Assembly: GCA_905214625.1 (NCBI GenBank)
Contig: CAJMMQ010000007.1
Span: 1-64,000 of the forward strand
From: an uncultured bacterium
Lineage (GTDB): Bacteria; Bacteroidota; Bacteroidia; Bacteroidales; Bacteroidaceae
Length of the DNA stretch: 64,000 nt
Reading direction: 5' to 3'
Positions 1 to 11,000 of this stretch are shown in pieces. The position numbers and the translations under genes were made by a program. The notes under the pieces were generated by a model. The model did not search any database, was not told the DNA's origin, and saw nothing but the letters and a program-made list of their open reading frames with translations. The stretch's first letter is position 1, and the number at the start of each line of letters is the position of its first letter.

Positions 1-960
1 CACTATGCACACGTTGACTGCCCGGGACACGCTGACTATGTAAAGAACATGGTAACAGGTGCTGCTCAGATGGATGGTGCTATCATCGTTGTTGCTGCAA
101 CTGATGGTCCTATGCCTCAGACACGTGAGCACGTGCTTCTCGCTCGTCAGGTAAACGTTCCTCGTCTGGTTGTGTTCCTGAACAAGTGTGATATGGTTGA
201 GGATGAGGAAATGCTTGAGCTCGTTGAGATGGAAATGCGTGAGCTTCTCGATCAGTACGAGTATGATGGCGACAATACTCCTATTATCCGCGGTTCTGCT
301 CTTGGTGCACTGAACGGTGTTGAGAAGTGGGAAGAGAAGGTAATGGAGCTTATGGCTGCTGTTGACGAGTGGATTCCGCTGCCTCCGCGTGACCTCGACA
401 AACCGTTCCTGATGCCTGTTGAGGACGTATTCTCAATCACAGGTCGTGGTACAGTTGCCACAGGTCGTATCGAGACTGGCCGTGTTAAGGTTGGTGACGA
501 AGTTGAGCTCCTCGGTCTTGGTGAAGACAAGAAGTCAGTTGTAACTGGTGTTGAGATGTTCCGTAAGATTCTTGATGAAGGTGAAGCTGGTGATAACGTA
601 GGTCTGCTTCTCCGTGGTATCGACAAGAACGAAATCAAGCGTGGTATGGTACTCTGCCACCCGGGTCAGATTAAACCTTACAAGAAGTTCAAGGCTCAGA
701 TCTATGTACTGAAGAAAGAAGAAGGTGGACGTCACACTCCGTTCGGAAACAAGTATCGTCCTCAGTTCTACCTCCGTACAATGGACTGTACAGGTGAAAT
801 CTCTCTGCCGGAAGGCGTAGAAATGGTAATGCCTGGTGATAACGTAACTATCACTGTTGAGCTTATCTACGCTGTAGCATTGAACGTAGGTCTGCGCTTC
901 GCTATCCGTGAAGGTGGCCGTACAGTAGGTGCTGGTCAGATTACAGAAATCATCGACTAA
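1..960 (+). CDS. tuf: Elongation factor Tu, 5' end outside the window
   Basis: EF-Tu delivers aminoacyl-tRNA to the ribosomal A site as a GTP complex. The frame is open from base 1 and gives 319 residues. It begins at [10 protein letters not shown], the G3 switch region (about residue 75 in E. coli numbering), so roughly 75 N-terminal residues with the P-loop are missing. The G4 motif NKCDMV and the two beta-barrel domains are intact ([13 protein letters not shown] begins domain 2), and the protein ends GQITEIID. A later in-frame ATG at 49 is internal. The gene is followed by a hairpin and tRNA-Trp, then secE and nusG, an arrangement known in Bacteroidota. Codon use is strongly biased, as expected for high expression. 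Confidence 0.98.
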   Translation, partial: HYAHVDCPGHADYVKNMVTGAAQMDGAIIVVAATDGPMPQTREHVLLARQVNVPRLVVFLNKCDMVEDEEMLELVEMEMRELLDQYEYDGDNTPIIRGSALGALNGVEKWEEKVMELMAAVDEWIPLPPRDLDKPFLMPVEDVFSITGRGTVATGRIETGRVKVGDEVELLGLGEDKKSVVTGVEMFRKILDEGEAGDNVGLLLRGIDKNEIKRGMVLCHPGQIKPYKKFKAQIYVLKKEEGGRHTPFGNKYRPQFYLRTMDCTGEISLPEGVEMVMPGDNVTITVELIYAVALNVGLRFAIREGGRTVGAGQITEIID

Positions 961-983
961 TATCATTCAATGATATAAATTTT

Positions 984-1014
984 AGGTTCTCGTCATGAGA
1001 CGGGAACCTATTTT
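984..1014 (+). terminator. Hairpin between tuf and tRNA-Trp
   Basis: An 11-bp stem (984-994 with 999-1009, one G-U pair, ATGA loop) is followed by ATTTTA and ends one base before the tRNA. It could end part of the tuf transcription or serve as a processing signal that frees tRNA-Trp. The T-run is short, so full termination is uncertain. Confidence 0.55.
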
Positions 1015-1090
1015 ACGGGAATAGCTCAGTTGGTAGAGCACTGGTCTCCAAAACCAGGTGTCGGGAGTTCGAGCCTCTCTTCCCGTGCCA
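1015..1090 (+). tRNA. tRNA-Trp (anticodon CCA)
   Basis: The 76-base cloverleaf has a 7-bp acceptor stem (ACGGGAA with TTCCCGT), a D arm GCTC...GAGC, an anticodon stem CTGGT/ACCAG around loop CTCCAAA with CCA at 1048-1050, a T arm with loop TTCGAGC, a G discriminator and an encoded CCA end at 1088-1090. It lies between tuf and secE and is probably processed from the same transcript. Confidence 0.97.
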
Positions 1091-1103
1091 AAATAAAGAT
1101 AAT

Positions 1104-1295
1104 ATGTTTAAAAAATTCGCAAATTACTGCAAGGTTTGTTACGAAGAACTTGTGCATAAAACATCATGGCCGACACGTGCCGAACTTACTCATAGTGCAA
1201 TGGTTGTATTATCTGCTTCCTTGATCATTGCAGTTGTGGTGTTCATTATGGATTCCGTGTTCCGGTTTGTTATGAGTACGATCTATCCTAATTAA
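1104..1295 (+). CDS. secE: Preprotein translocase subunit SecE
   Basis: SecE clamps SecY in the inner-membrane SecYEG channel. The 63-residue product is the short, single-span form. An amphipathic N-terminal region with the conserved HKTSWPTRAEL segment (about residues 18-28) precedes one hydrophobic helix (about 33-58). It starts 13 bases after the tRNA and ends 14 bases before nusG, so co-transcription is likely. The partner secY is in the spc part of this window (44900-46243). Confidence 0.95.
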   Translation: MFKKFANYCKVCYEELVHKTSWPTRAELTHSAMVVLSASLIIAVVVFIMDSVFRFVMSTIYPN

Positions 1296-1309
1296 TCGTA
1301 AAAAAGGAA

Positions 1310-1852
1310 ATGGCTGAATCAGGTAAAAAGTGGTATGTATTGCGTGCTGTCAGCGGTAAGGAGGCAAAGGTAAAAGAGTATATCGATGCTGAACTTAAGC
1401 ACAACACGCTGCTTTCAACTTATGTTTCTCAGGTTCTTATACCGATGGAGAAGCATGCGTCTTTGCGTAATGGCAAACGCGTGGTAAAAGAGAAGATTTC
1501 TCTTCCCGGGTATGTTCTTGTTGAGGCTGAGCTGAAAGGTGACGTGGCTCATACGCTGCGTTTTATACCTAATGTGCTTGGCTTTTTGGGCGGATTGGAT
1601 AATCCTACCCCGGTAAAGCAGTCTGATATCAATCGAATCCTTGGAACGGCAGAAGAGTCTGGACTGACGGAAGAAGTTAATATTCCGTTCAGTGTTGACG
1701 AGACTGTAAAGGTTACAGACGGACCATTCAGCGGTTTCAGTGGCGTCATCGAAGAGGTGAATACTGAAAAGCACAAACTTAAGGTTATGGTAAAAATCTT
1801 TGGACGTAAAACTCCATTGGAATTAGGTTTTATGCAAGTTGCAAAAGAATAA
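1310..1852 (+). CDS. nusG: Transcription termination/antitermination factor NusG
   Basis: NusG binds RNA polymerase and couples it to Rho or to ribosomal S10. The 180-residue protein has an N-terminal NGN domain (KWYVLRAVSGKEAKV near residues 7-21) and a C-terminal KOW domain (VTDGPFSGFSGVIEEV, about residues 133-148). Length is normal for the family. It follows secE closely and precedes rplK by 62 bases, the conserved secE-nusG-rplK order. Confidence 0.97.
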   Translation: MAESGKKWYVLRAVSGKEAKVKEYIDAELKHNTLLSTYVSQVLIPMEKHASLRNGKRVVKEKISLPGYVLVEAELKGDVAHTLRFIPNVLGFLGGLDNPTPVKQSDINRILGTAEESGLTEEVNIPFSVDETVKVTDGPFSGFSGVIEEVNTEKHKLKVMVKIFGRKTPLELGFMQVAKE

Positions 1853-1914
1853 GCGTGTTGTTACGGACACGTGTGTTCTTTTATAAAATCTCAAATTTTT
1901 AATTAACAAAAGAA

Positions 1915-2355
1915 ATGGCTAAAGAAGTTGCTGGATTAATCAAATTACAGATTAAAGGTGGCGCTGCGAATCCTTCACCACCAGTTGGACCAGCTCTTGG
2001 TTCAAAGGGTATTAATATCATGGGATTCTGCAAAGAATTCAACGCCAGAACTCAGGATAAGGCTGGAAAAGTGCTTCCGGTTGTTATCACTTACTACACC
2101 GATAAGTCATACAGCTTCGAAATTAAGACATCTCCTGCCGCTGTTCAGCTGCTGGAGGCAGCCAAGGTAAAAGGAGGTTCTGCTGAGCCTAACCGTAGAA
2201 AAGTGGCTTCTGTAACATGGGATCAGATCCGTGCCATTGCAGAAGACAAAATGGCTGATCTTAACTGTTTTACCGTAGAGTCTGCGATGAAGCTTATTGC
2301 TGGTACGGCTAGAAGTATGGGCATCTCAGTTAAAGGGGACTTCCCTGGTAAATAA
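1915..2355 (+). CDS. rplK: 50S ribosomal protein L11
   Basis: L11 forms part of the GTPase-associated centre with 23S rRNA and the L10-L12 stalk. The 146-residue product shows the N-terminal glycine/proline-rich segment ([18 protein letters not shown], about residues 20-37), the thiostrepton-contact region in this family. The C-terminal RNA-binding domain ends [13 protein letters not shown]. Normal length, 17 bases before rplA. Confidence 0.97.
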   Translation: MAKEVAGLIKLQIKGGAANPSPPVGPALGSKGINIMGFCKEFNARTQDKAGKVLPVVITYYTDKSYSFEIKTSPAAVQLLEAAKVKGGSAEPNRRKVASVTWDQIRAIAEDKMADLNCFTVESAMKLIAGTARSMGISVKGDFPGK

Positions 2356-2372
2356 TTTATAACTTCAAGAAA

Positions 2373-3065
2373 ATGAGTAAACTGACAAAAAATCAAAAAT
2401 CAGTAGCTGATAAGGTTGAAGCAGGGAAAGCATACTCTTTGAAAGAGGCTGCAGAGTTGGTTAAGGATATTACTACAACCAAGTTTGACGCTTCTCTTGA
2501 TATTGATGTACGCTTGGGCGTTGACCCGCGTAAGGCTAACCAGATGGTGAGAGGCGTTGTGTCTCTGCCTAATGGAACTGGTAAGGTTACACGTGTGCTC
2601 TGCCTTTGTACACCAGATGCTGAAGCTGCTGCTAAAGAAGCAGGTGCTGACTATGTTGGTCTTGATGAATATATCGAAAAGATCAAAGGTGGATGGACAG
2701 ACGTTGATGTTATCATCACAATGCCGTCATGCATGGGCAAGATTGGTCCTTTAGGACGTGTCTTGGGTCCCCGCGGCTTGATGCCTAACCCTAAGAGCGG
2801 TACTGTAACTATGGATGTTGCAAAGGCTGTTAAGGAAGTTAAGCAGGGTAAGATTGACTTCAAGGTTGACAAGGCCGGTATCATTCACGCGTCAATTGGT
2901 AAGGTTTCTTTCTCTCCGGAGCAGATTTATCAGAATGCGAAAGAATTTATCGCTACTGTTATTAAACTGAAGCCTTCTGCTGCTAAAGGTACATACATTA
3001 AGAGTATCTTTATTTCTAGCACTATGAGTAAGGGTATCAAGATTGATCCTAAATCAGTTGAATAA
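2373..3065 (+). CDS. rplA: 50S ribosomal protein L1
   Basis: L1 forms the mobile stalk that helps move deacylated tRNA from the E site. The 230-residue product carries the signature [15 protein letters not shown] near residues 131-145. In other bacteria L1 also represses its own L11-L1 mRNA; I saw no clear target stem-loop in the leader. It ends 18 bases before rplJ. Confidence 0.97.
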   Translation: MSKLTKNQKSVADKVEAGKAYSLKEAAELVKDITTTKFDASLDIDVRLGVDPRKANQMVRGVVSLPNGTGKVTRVLCLCTPDAEAAAKEAGADYVGLDEYIEKIKGGWTDVDVIITMPSCMGKIGPLGRVLGPRGLMPNPKSGTVTMDVAKAVKEVKQGKIDFKVDKAGIIHASIGKVSFSPEQIYQNAKEFIATVIKLKPSAAKGTYIKSIFISSTMSKGIKIDPKSVE

Positions 3066-3083
3066 CTCTAAAAGTTTTGTAAG

Positions 3084-3602
3084 ATGAAGAAAGAAGTAAA
3101 AGATACTATAGTTGTTGAACTCGGTGAGAAGCTGAAAGAGTATTCTCATTTCTACCTCGTTGATGTAACAGGTCTGAATGCTGGTGCTACAAGCAAGCTC
3201 CGCCGTGAGTGCTTCAAGAACGAAATCAAGATGGTCGTTGTGAAGAATACTCTTCTGCACAAGGCTTTCGAGGCTTCGGATGTTGATTATGAGCCTTTGT
3301 ATGGCAGTCTGAAGGGTAACACAGCTGTTCTCTTCTGCAACACTGCTAACGTTCCGGCTAAATTGCTGAAAACTTACGTCAAGGAAAGTATTCCCGCTTT
3401 GAAGGCTGCTTATGCAGAGGAAAGCATCTATGTTGGTGCTGATAAGCTGGATGAACTTGCAGCTCTCAAGAGCAAGGACGAAGTTATTGCAGATATCGTT
3501 GCTTTGCTGCAGTCGCCTGCAAAGAACGTTGTTTCTGCTCTTCAGTCAGGCGCAAACACCATCCATGGTGTGCTCAAAACTTTAGGCGAGCGTCCTGAAT
3601 AA
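3084..3602 (+). CDS. rplJ: 50S ribosomal protein L10
   Basis: L10 anchors L7/L12 dimers to the large subunit. The 172-residue protein has the conserved N-terminal RNA-binding region (LNAGATSKLRRECFKN, about residues 31-46) and a C-terminal helix for L12 binding. It lies directly upstream of rplL with a 50-base A-rich gap, as in the standard rplJL unit. Confidence 0.96.
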   Translation: MKKEVKDTIVVELGEKLKEYSHFYLVDVTGLNAGATSKLRRECFKNEIKMVVVKNTLLHKAFEASDVDYEPLYGSLKGNTAVLFCNTANVPAKLLKTYVKESIPALKAAYAEESIYVGADKLDELAALKSKDEVIADIVALLQSPAKNVVSALQSGANTIHGVLKTLGERPE

Positions 3603-3652
3603 TTTTAACACCCAAAACATTAACATTTAAAAACATTAAAATTTAAAATAAA

Positions 3653-4033
3653 ATGGCAGATATTAAAGCTATTGCTGAAGAATTGGTAAATTTGACAGTA
3701 AAAGAAGTAAACGAGTTGGCAACAGTCCTGAAGGACGAGTATGGAATTGAGCCCGCTGCTGCAGCTGTTGCTGTTGCTGCTGGTCCTGCTGCAGGTGGTG
3801 CTGCAGCCGCAGCTGAGGAGAAGACATCTTTCGATGTTGTACTCGCTGAGGTTGGTGGAGCTAAACTGCAGGTAGTTAAGGCCGTTAAAGAGGCTTGTGG
3901 CCTTGGTCTGAAAGAGGCTAAGGATCTCGTAGACGGTGCTCCTTCTACATTGAAGGAAGGTCTGTCTAAGGACGAGGCTGAGAACCTGAAGAAGGCCATC
4001 GAAGAGGCTGGCGCTAAGGTTGAGCTCAAATAA
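3653..4033 (+). CDS. rplL: 50S ribosomal protein L7/L12
   Basis: L7/L12 is the multicopy stalk protein that recruits translation factors. The 126-residue product has the N-terminal dimerisation domain (to about residue 33), an Ala/Gly-rich hinge (about 36-58) and the factor-binding C-terminal domain ([30 protein letters not shown]). A strong terminator-like hairpin follows it, so rpoBC may be expressed at a lower level than the ribosomal genes. Confidence 0.97.
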   Translation: MADIKAIAEELVNLTVKEVNELATVLKDEYGIEPAAAAVAVAAGPAAGGAAAAAEEKTSFDVVLAEVGGAKLQVVKAVKEACGLGLKEAKDLVDGAPSTLKEGLSKDEAENLKKAIEEAGAKVELK

Positions 4034-4056
4034 TTGAGACAATAAAAAATATTGTG

Positions 4057-4094
4057 GGTTAAGATTCTCCCAGTCGGAGAGTCTTAACCTTTTT
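4057..4094 (+). terminator. Terminator or attenuator between rplL and rpoB
   Basis: A 14-bp stem (4057-4070 with 4076-4089, one G-U pair, CAGTC loop) is followed by TTTTTG. It is a classical intrinsic terminator shape. Partial read-through into rpoBC would match the attenuation known between rplL and rpoB in other bacteria; read-through here is inference. Confidence 0.8.
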
Positions 4095-4214
4095 GTGTCT
4101 TTTATTTATACTATGCGGTCATCCACCGCCGCAAAGTATCGGTCAGGATTCTATATTGCAATCTGCGGCCATTTGTTTTTAAGGTGGCATTTATAACGGT
4201 AACAAATATCTGTA

Positions 4215-7200
4215 ATGGCTTCAAAAATTGTTGATAACAGAGTGAATTTTGCCAGCGTGAAGAATCCGATGCCGTATCCGGATTTCCTCGATGTGCAGTT
4301 AAAGTCTTTCAGAGACTTCTTACAGTTGGATACTCCGCCTGAGGAACGCAAGAATGACGGTTTGTATAAGGTTTTTGCTGAAAATTTCCCTATCACCGAC
4401 ACGCGTAATAATTTCGTTCTTGAGTTCCTGGATTACTATATCGACCCGCCCCGCTACACTATCGACGAGTGTCTTGAGCGTGGCCTAACATATAGCGTGC
4501 CCTTGAAGGCTAAGATGAAACTGTATTGTACAGACCCTGATCATGAGGACTTCGGTACATTTATTCAGGATGTGTTCCTTGGCACAATTCCTTATATGAC
4601 TGATAACGGCACATTTATCATTAATGGTGCCGAGCGTGTTGTTGTGTCACAGTTGCACAGGTCTCCGGGTGTGTTCTTCGGACAGGGAGTGCATGCCAAC
4701 GGAACGGTGCTTTATTCTGCACGTATCATTCCGTTCAAAGGATCATGGATTGAGTTCGCAACCGACATCAACAATGTGATGTATGCATACATCGACCGTA
4801 AGAAGAAGTTGCCTGTTACAACACTTTTGCGTGCTATCGGTTTTGAGACAGATAAGGATATTCTTCAGATATTTGACTTGGCTGAGGAAGTTAAGGTAAA
4901 TAAGAAGAATATAAAGGAAGCCATTGGCCGTAAGCTTGCAGCCAGAGTGTTGAAGAGCTGGAACGAAGATTTTGTTGATGAGGATACAGGTGAGGTTGTT
5001 TCTATTGAGCGTAATGAGGTTATCATGGAACGTGAGACAGAAATCACCAAAGACAATATTGACGACATTATTGACAGCGGAGCTTCGACAATCCTTCTTC
5101 ACAAGGATGTTGATTCGGCAAGCAAGTATTCAATAATCTTCAATACATTACAGAAAGACCCGAGTAACTCCGAGAAGGAGGCTGTGCTCTATATCTACCG
5201 TCAGCTGCGTAATGCAGACCCTGCCGATGATGCAAGTGCACGCGAGGTTATCCAGAACCTGTTCTTCTCGGACAAACGTTACGATTTGGGTGATGTAGGC
5301 CGTTACCGTATAAACAAGAAGTTAGGTTTTGATACAGACATGGATGTTCGTATCCTGACTAAAGAAGATATAATCGAAATTATTAAATATCTCATACAGT
5401 TGGTTAATTCAAACGCCACTGTTGATGATATCGACCACCTGAGCAACCGTCGTGTGCGTACAGTAGGCGAGCAGCTGAGCAATCAGTTCTCTATAGGTCT
5501 GGCACGTATGAGCCGTACCATCAGAGAGCGCATGAATGTGCGTGACAATGAGGTGTTCACTCCGACAGACCTTATAAACGCCAAGACTATATCGAGCGTT
5601 ATCAACTCGTTCTTTGGTACCAATCCGTTGTCTCAGTTCATGGACCAGACTAACCCACTTGCCGAGGTTACTAATAAGCGCCGTCTTTCAGCCCTTGGCC
5701 CTGGCGGTCTGTCCAGAGAGCGTGCAGGATTTGAGGTGCGCGACGTTCATTACACACACTATGGCCGCCTTTGTCCTATTGAGAGCCCTGAAGGTCCTAA
5801 CATCGGACTTATCTCGTCTTTGTGTGTTTACGCTAAGATCAATGAGTTGGGATTCATAGAAACTCCTTACCGTAAAGTAAAGGAGGGAACTGTAGATCTC
5901 GATAACGAACATATAGTTTATCTTACAGCAGAAGAAGAGGAAGACCATATTATTGGTCAGGGTAACGCTCCGCTTAATGACGATGGCACATTTATCCGCG
6001 ATGTGGTTAAGTGCCGTCAGGATGCAGACTTCCCCGTAGTGCCTCCATCGGAGGTTGACCTTATGGACGTGTCTCCTCAGCAGATTGCGTCTATCGCTGC
6101 CGGACTCATTCCTTTCTTGGAGCATGATGATGCTCACCGTGCGTTGATGGGTAGTAACATGATGCGTCAGGCAGTTCCTCTGCTCCACAACGAGGCTCCT
6201 ATCGTAGGTACGGGCATTGAGAAGCAGGTTTGTGTAGACTCACGTACAATGATCACTGCCGAAGGCGATGGCGTTATCGAGTATGTTGATGCAACTACAA
6301 TACGTATCCTTTATGACAGAACCGAGGAAGAAGAGTTTGTAAGCTTTGAGCCTGCTCTCAAAGAGTACAGAATACCTAAGTTCCGCCGTACTAACCAGAA
6401 TATGACCGTTGACCTCCGTCCTATTTGCGACAAGGGACAACGTGTAAAGAAGGGAGACATCCTTACAGAAGGATATGCAACAGAGGACGGCGAGCTGGCA
6501 CTCGGACGCAACCTCCTTGTTGCTTACATGCCTTGGAAGGGATATAATTATGAGGACGCTATCGTGCTCAATGAGCGTGTTGTTCGTGAGGATATTCTTA
6601 CGTCAGTACATGTGGATGAATATTCACTCGATGTTCGTGAGACGAAGCGTGGTATGGAAGAGTTCACAAGCGACATTCCTAACGTCAGCGAAGAGGCTAC
6701 AAAGGACCTCGACGACAATGGTATAATACGAGTAGGTGCGCGTGTTGAGCCGGGTGATATTCTTATCGGTAAGATTTCACCTAAGGGCGAGAGCGACCCT
6801 TCACCTGAGGAGAAGTTGCTCCGTGCTATATTCGGCGACAAGGCCGGCGACGTGAAGGATTCTTCACTTAAGGCCAATCCTTCTCTTACCGGTGTCGTTA
6901 TTGACAAAAAGCTGTTCTCACGTGCCGTTAAGACACGCTCTTCTAAGCAGCAGGACAAGATTGTTCTCGCAAAGATAGATGAAGAGTATGCAGCCAAGAT
7001 TGATGACTTGAAGGATATTCTTGTTGACAAGCTCCTCACTCTCACAGATGATAAGACGTCTATGGGTATCAAGGATTATACCGGAGCAGAGATTATTACA
7101 AGGGGAAGCAAGTTTACAATGGCTCAGCTGAAGAACCTTGAATATGACGGAATACAGTCTAACAACTGGACTAACGACGAACACACTAACGGGCTTATAC

Positions 7201-8027
7201 AGAAGCTGATAATGAACTTCATAAAGAAGTATAAACTTCTTGATGCGGAGCTCAAACGTCGCAAGTTTGCTATAACAATCGGTGACGAGCTGCCCTCTGG
7301 CATTCTGCAGATGGCTAAGGTTTATGTTGCCAAGAAGCGTAAGATTGGCGTGGGTGATAAGCTTGCCGGCCGTCACGGTAACAAGGGTATCGTTTCTAAG
7401 ATAGTACGTCAGGAAGACATGCCGTTCCTCGAGGATGGACGTCCTGTCGACTTAGTTCTTAACCCTCTGGGTGTGCCTTCGCGTATGAACCTCGGACAGA
7501 TTTTCGAGGCTATTCTCGGTGCTGCCGGAAAACGTCTTGGCGTTAAGTTCGCAACACCTATCTTCGACGGTGCAAAACTTGACGACCTTCAGGAGTGGAC
7601 CGACAAGGCAGGTCTGCCGCGTCTTTGCTCAACACACCTCTATGACGGTGAGACTGGTGAGATGTTCGACCAGCCGGCAACAGTAGGTATTACTTACTTC
7701 CTTAAACTCGGCCACATGGTTGAAGATAAGATGCACGCCCGCAGCATCGGTCCGTACTCTCTTATCACACAGCAGCCTCTTGGAGGTAAGGCCCAGTTTG
7801 GTGGTCAGCGTTTTGGAGAGATGGAGGTTTGGGCTCTCGAGGCATTTGGTGCAAGCCATGTGCTTCAGGAGATTCTAACCATCAAGTCTGATGACGTAGT
7901 TGGCCGTTCAAAGGCTTACGAAGCTATCGTCAAGGGCGAGCCTATGCCTACACCGGGCATTCCGGAGTCTCTTAACGTGTTGCTGCACGAACTCCGTGGC
8001 TTGGGCTTAAGTGTTACTCTTGATTAA
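4215..8027 (+). CDS. rpoB: DNA-directed RNA polymerase subunit beta
   Basis: The beta subunit forms, with beta', the catalytic centre of RNA polymerase. The 1270-residue length is normal for Bacteroidota. Conserved blocks include [10 protein letters not shown]...ALGPGG (rifampicin region, about residues 473-497), [33 protein letters not shown] and the C-terminal [19 protein letters not shown]. In the rifampicin region Pro471 and Asn487 stand at positions equivalent to E. coli Gln510 and His526. A 38-base gap separates it from rpoC; co-transcription is expected. Confidence 0.98.
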   Translation: MASKIVDNRVNFASVKNPMPYPDFLDVQLKSFRDFLQLDTPPEERKNDGLYKVFAENFPITDTRNNFVLEFLDYYIDPPRYTIDECLERGLTYSVPLKAKMKLYCTDPDHEDFGTFIQDVFLGTIPYMTDNGTFIINGAERVVVSQLHRSPGVFFGQGVHANGTVLYSARIIPFKGSWIEFATDINNVMYAYIDRKKKLPVTTLLRAIGFETDKDILQIFDLAEEVKVNKKNIKEAIGRKLAARVLKSWNEDFVDEDTGEVVSIERNEVIMERETEITKDNIDDIIDSGASTILLHKDVDSASKYSIIFNTLQKDPSNSEKEAVLYIYRQLRNADPADDASAREVIQNLFFSDKRYDLGDVGRYRINKKLGFDTDMDVRILTKEDIIEIIKYLIQLVNSNATVDDIDHLSNRRVRTVGEQLSNQFSIGLARMSRTIRERMNVRDNEVFTPTDLINAKTISSVINSFFGTNPLSQFMDQTNPLAEVTNKRRLSALGPGGLSRERAGFEVRDVHYTHYGRLCPIESPEGPNIGLISSLCVYAKINELGFIETPYRKVKEGTVDLDNEHIVYLTAEEEEDHIIGQGNAPLNDDGTFIRDVVKCRQDADFPVVPPSEVDLMDVSPQQIASIAAGLIPFLEHDDAHRALMGSNMMRQAVPLLHNEAPIVGTGIEKQVCVDSRTMITAEGDGVIEYVDATTIRILYDRTEEEEFVSFEPALKEYRIPKFRRTNQNMTVDLRPICDKGQRVKKGDILTEGYATEDGELALGRNLLVAYMPWKGYNYEDAIVLNERVVREDILTSVHVDEYSLDVRETKRGMEEFTSDIPNVSEEATKDLDDNGIIRVGARVEPGDILIGKISPKGESDPSPEEKLLRAIFGDKAGDVKDSSLKANPSLTGVVIDKKLFSRAVKTRSSKQQDKIVLAKIDEEYAAKIDDLKDILVDKLLTLTDDKTSMGIKDYTGAEIITRGSKFTMAQLKNLEYDGIQSNNWTNDEHTNGLIQKLIMNFIKKYKLLDAELKRRKFAITIGDELPSGILQMAKVYVAKKRKIGVGDKLAGRHGNKGIVSKIVRQEDMPFLEDGRPVDLVLNPLGVPSRMNLGQIFEAILGAAGKRLGVKFATPIFDGAKLDDLQEWTDKAGLPRLCSTHLYDGETGEMFDQPATVGITYFLKLGHMVEDKMHARSIGPYSLITQQPLGGKAQFGGQRFGEMEVWALEAFGASHVLQEILTIKSDDVVGRSKAYEAIVKGEPMPTPGIPESLNVLLHELRGLGLSVTLD

Positions 8028-8065
8028 TAACGAAACTCTTTACATAACAAATATAAACAAGAATT

Positions 8066-11000
8066 ATGGCTTTCAAGAAAGATTCAAAGATAAAGAGTAA
8101 TTTCACGAAGATTACTATCGGACTTGCATCACCGGAGGAAATCCTCGAGAGTTCTTTTGGCGAGGTTACCAAACCTGAGACCATAAACTATCGTACATAT
8201 AAACCAGAGCGTGACGGACTTTTCTGCGAGCGTATCTTTGGTCCAACAAAGGATTATGAGTGTGCCTGCGGAAAGTATAAGCGCATAAGATATAAAGGCA
8301 TTGTCTGCGACCGCTGCGGTGTAGAGGTTACAGAGAAGAAAGTGCGCCGTGAGCGCACCGGACATATCGAGCTTGTTGTGCCTGTCGCACACATCTGGTA
8401 TTTCCGTTCGCTGCCTAACAAAATCGGTTATCTGTTGGGTATACCCACAAAGAAACTTGATTCTGTAATTTATTACGAAAAATACATAGTCATCCAGCCT
8501 GGTGTAATGGAAGGCCGCACTGACGCAGAGGGCGTTGAAATCAACGGCTCTCACAAGATGGACTTTCTTACGGAAGACGAATATGTCAACATCATGGACA
8601 ACCTGCCTGACGGCAATGAGTATCTTGACGATACAGACCCGAATAAGTTTATCGCCAAGATGGGTGCCGAGGCAATCTATGACTTGTTGGTAAACATCGA
8701 TCTTGACTCGCTTTCATACGAGCTTAGAGACCGTGCCAACAGCGATTCGTCACAGCAGCGCAAAACTGAGGCTCTCAAGCGTTTGCAGGTTGTAGAGTCG
8801 TTCCGCGCCAGCCGCAACATAAACAAGCCGGAGTGGATGATAATGAAGATTATCCCTGTAACTCCTCCTGAGTTGCGTCCGTTGGTTCCTCTGGACGGTG
8901 GCCGTTTTGCTACGTCGGACCTCAACGACCTCTATCGTCGTGTGATTATACGTAACAATCGTTTGAAGAGACTTATGGAGATTAAGGCTCCTGAGGTTAT
9001 TCTCCGTAACGAGAAACGTATGTTGCAGGAGGCTGTAGACAGCTTGTTTGACAACTCACGCAAGAGTAGCGCCGTCAAGAGCGATTCTAACCGTCCGCTG
9101 AAGTCTCTGTCTGACTCACTGAAAGGTAAGCAGGGACGTTTCCGTCAGAACCTTCTCGGTAAGCGTGTTGACTATTCTGCACGTTCTGTTATCGTTGTAG
9201 GTCCTGAACTTAAAATGGGCGAATGTGGTCTGCCAAAACTTATGGCGGCAGAGCTCTACAAGCCGTTTATCATCCGTAAGCTCATTGAGCGCGGTATCGT
9301 CAAGACTGTAAAGAGCGCCAAGAAGATAGTAGACCGCCGTGAGCCGGTTATCTGGGATATCCTTGAAAATGTTATGAAAGGTCACCCTGTATTGCTCAAC
9401 CGTGCCCCGACACTTCACCGTTTGGGTATTCAGGCTTTCCAGCCTAAACTTATTGAAGGTAAGGCTATTCAGCTCCATCCGTTGGCATGTACTGCGTTCA
9501 ATGCTGACTTCGACGGTGACCAGATGGCCGTTCACCTTCCGTTGAGTAACGAGGCCGTACTTGAGGCACAGATACTTATGCTTCAGAGCCACAACATCCT
9601 TAATCCAGCCAACGGTGCTCCTATCACTGTGCCTTCACAGGATATGGTGCTCGGACTTTATTATATTACAAAAATACGCCCCGGAGCAAAGGGTGAGGGA
9701 CTGACATTCTATGGTCCTGAGGAGGCTATCATTGCCCACAATGAAGGTAAGTGTGACCTCCATGCTCAGGTAAAGGTTGTTGTGAAAGACCTTGATGCAG
9801 ACGGCAAGCTGGTCGACAAGATGGTTGAGACTTCTGTGGGCCGCGTTATCGTTAACGGCATCATACCAGAGGAAGTTGGCTTTGTCAACAAGATTATATC
9901 AAAGAAGAGTCTTCGCGACATCATTGCTGATGTTATTAAGGCTGTAGGCTTTGCACGTGCGTGTGAGTTCCTCGACGGTATTAAGAATCTTGGTTACCGT
10001 ATGGCTTATCTGGCAGGTTTGTCGTTCAACCTTGACGATATCATCATCCCTAAAGAGAAAGTAGACCTTGTTGCAAAAGGTAATGAGGAAATACGCCAGA
10101 TTACCGATAACTATAATATGGGCTTCATCACAGACAACGAGCGTTACAACCAGGTAATTGATGCCTGGACACACGTCAACAATGAGCTGGGTGATGTCTT
10201 GATGAAAGAAATGACAGAGGCCGACCAGGGATTCAACGCCGTTTACATGATGCTTGATTCTGGTGCCCGTGGTTCTAAAGACCAGATTCGTCAGCTGGCC
10301 GGTATGCGTGGACTTATGGCAAAACCGCAGAAAGCCGGTGCAGAAGGAGCTCAGATTATTGAGAATCCTATTCTTTCTAACTTCAAGGAAGGTATGAGCG
10401 TGCTCGAGTACTTTATTTCTACTCACGGTGCCCGTAAGGGTCTTGCTGATACCGCTATGAAGACAGCCGATGCCGGATATCTTACACGTCGTCTGGTTGA
10501 CGTTTCACACGACGTTATCATTACAGAGGAAGACTGTGGAACTCTGCGCGGACTTGTATGTACGGCGTTGAAGAATGGCGATGAGGTTATTTCATCACTT
10601 TATGAGCGTATTCTCGGCCGTGTATCTGTTCATGATATTATTCATCCTACAACAGGCGAGCTTATTGTAGCAGCCGGTGAAGAGATAACCGAGCCTGTGG
10701 CACAGATTATCGAAGAAAGCCCGATAGAGAGTGTTGAAATCCGTTCTGTGCTTACTTGTGAGAGCAAGAAGGGTGTCTGCATGAAATGTTATGGCCGTAA
10801 CCTTGCAACGAGTCGTATGGTACAGAAGGGTGAGGCCGTCGGAGTCATCGCAGCTCAGGCTATTGGTGAGCCGGGTACACAGCTTACTCTTCGTACGTTC
10901 CACGCCGGTGGTGTGGCTGCCAATGCCGCAGCCAACGCATCTATCGTTGCCAAGAATGACAGCCGTATAGAGTTTGACGAGCTCCGTACCGTTCCGTTCG

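Noticed and set aside
1030..1224. 64-codon open frame over tRNA-Trp and secE
   Set aside because: It lies across a clear tRNA and in another frame of secE.
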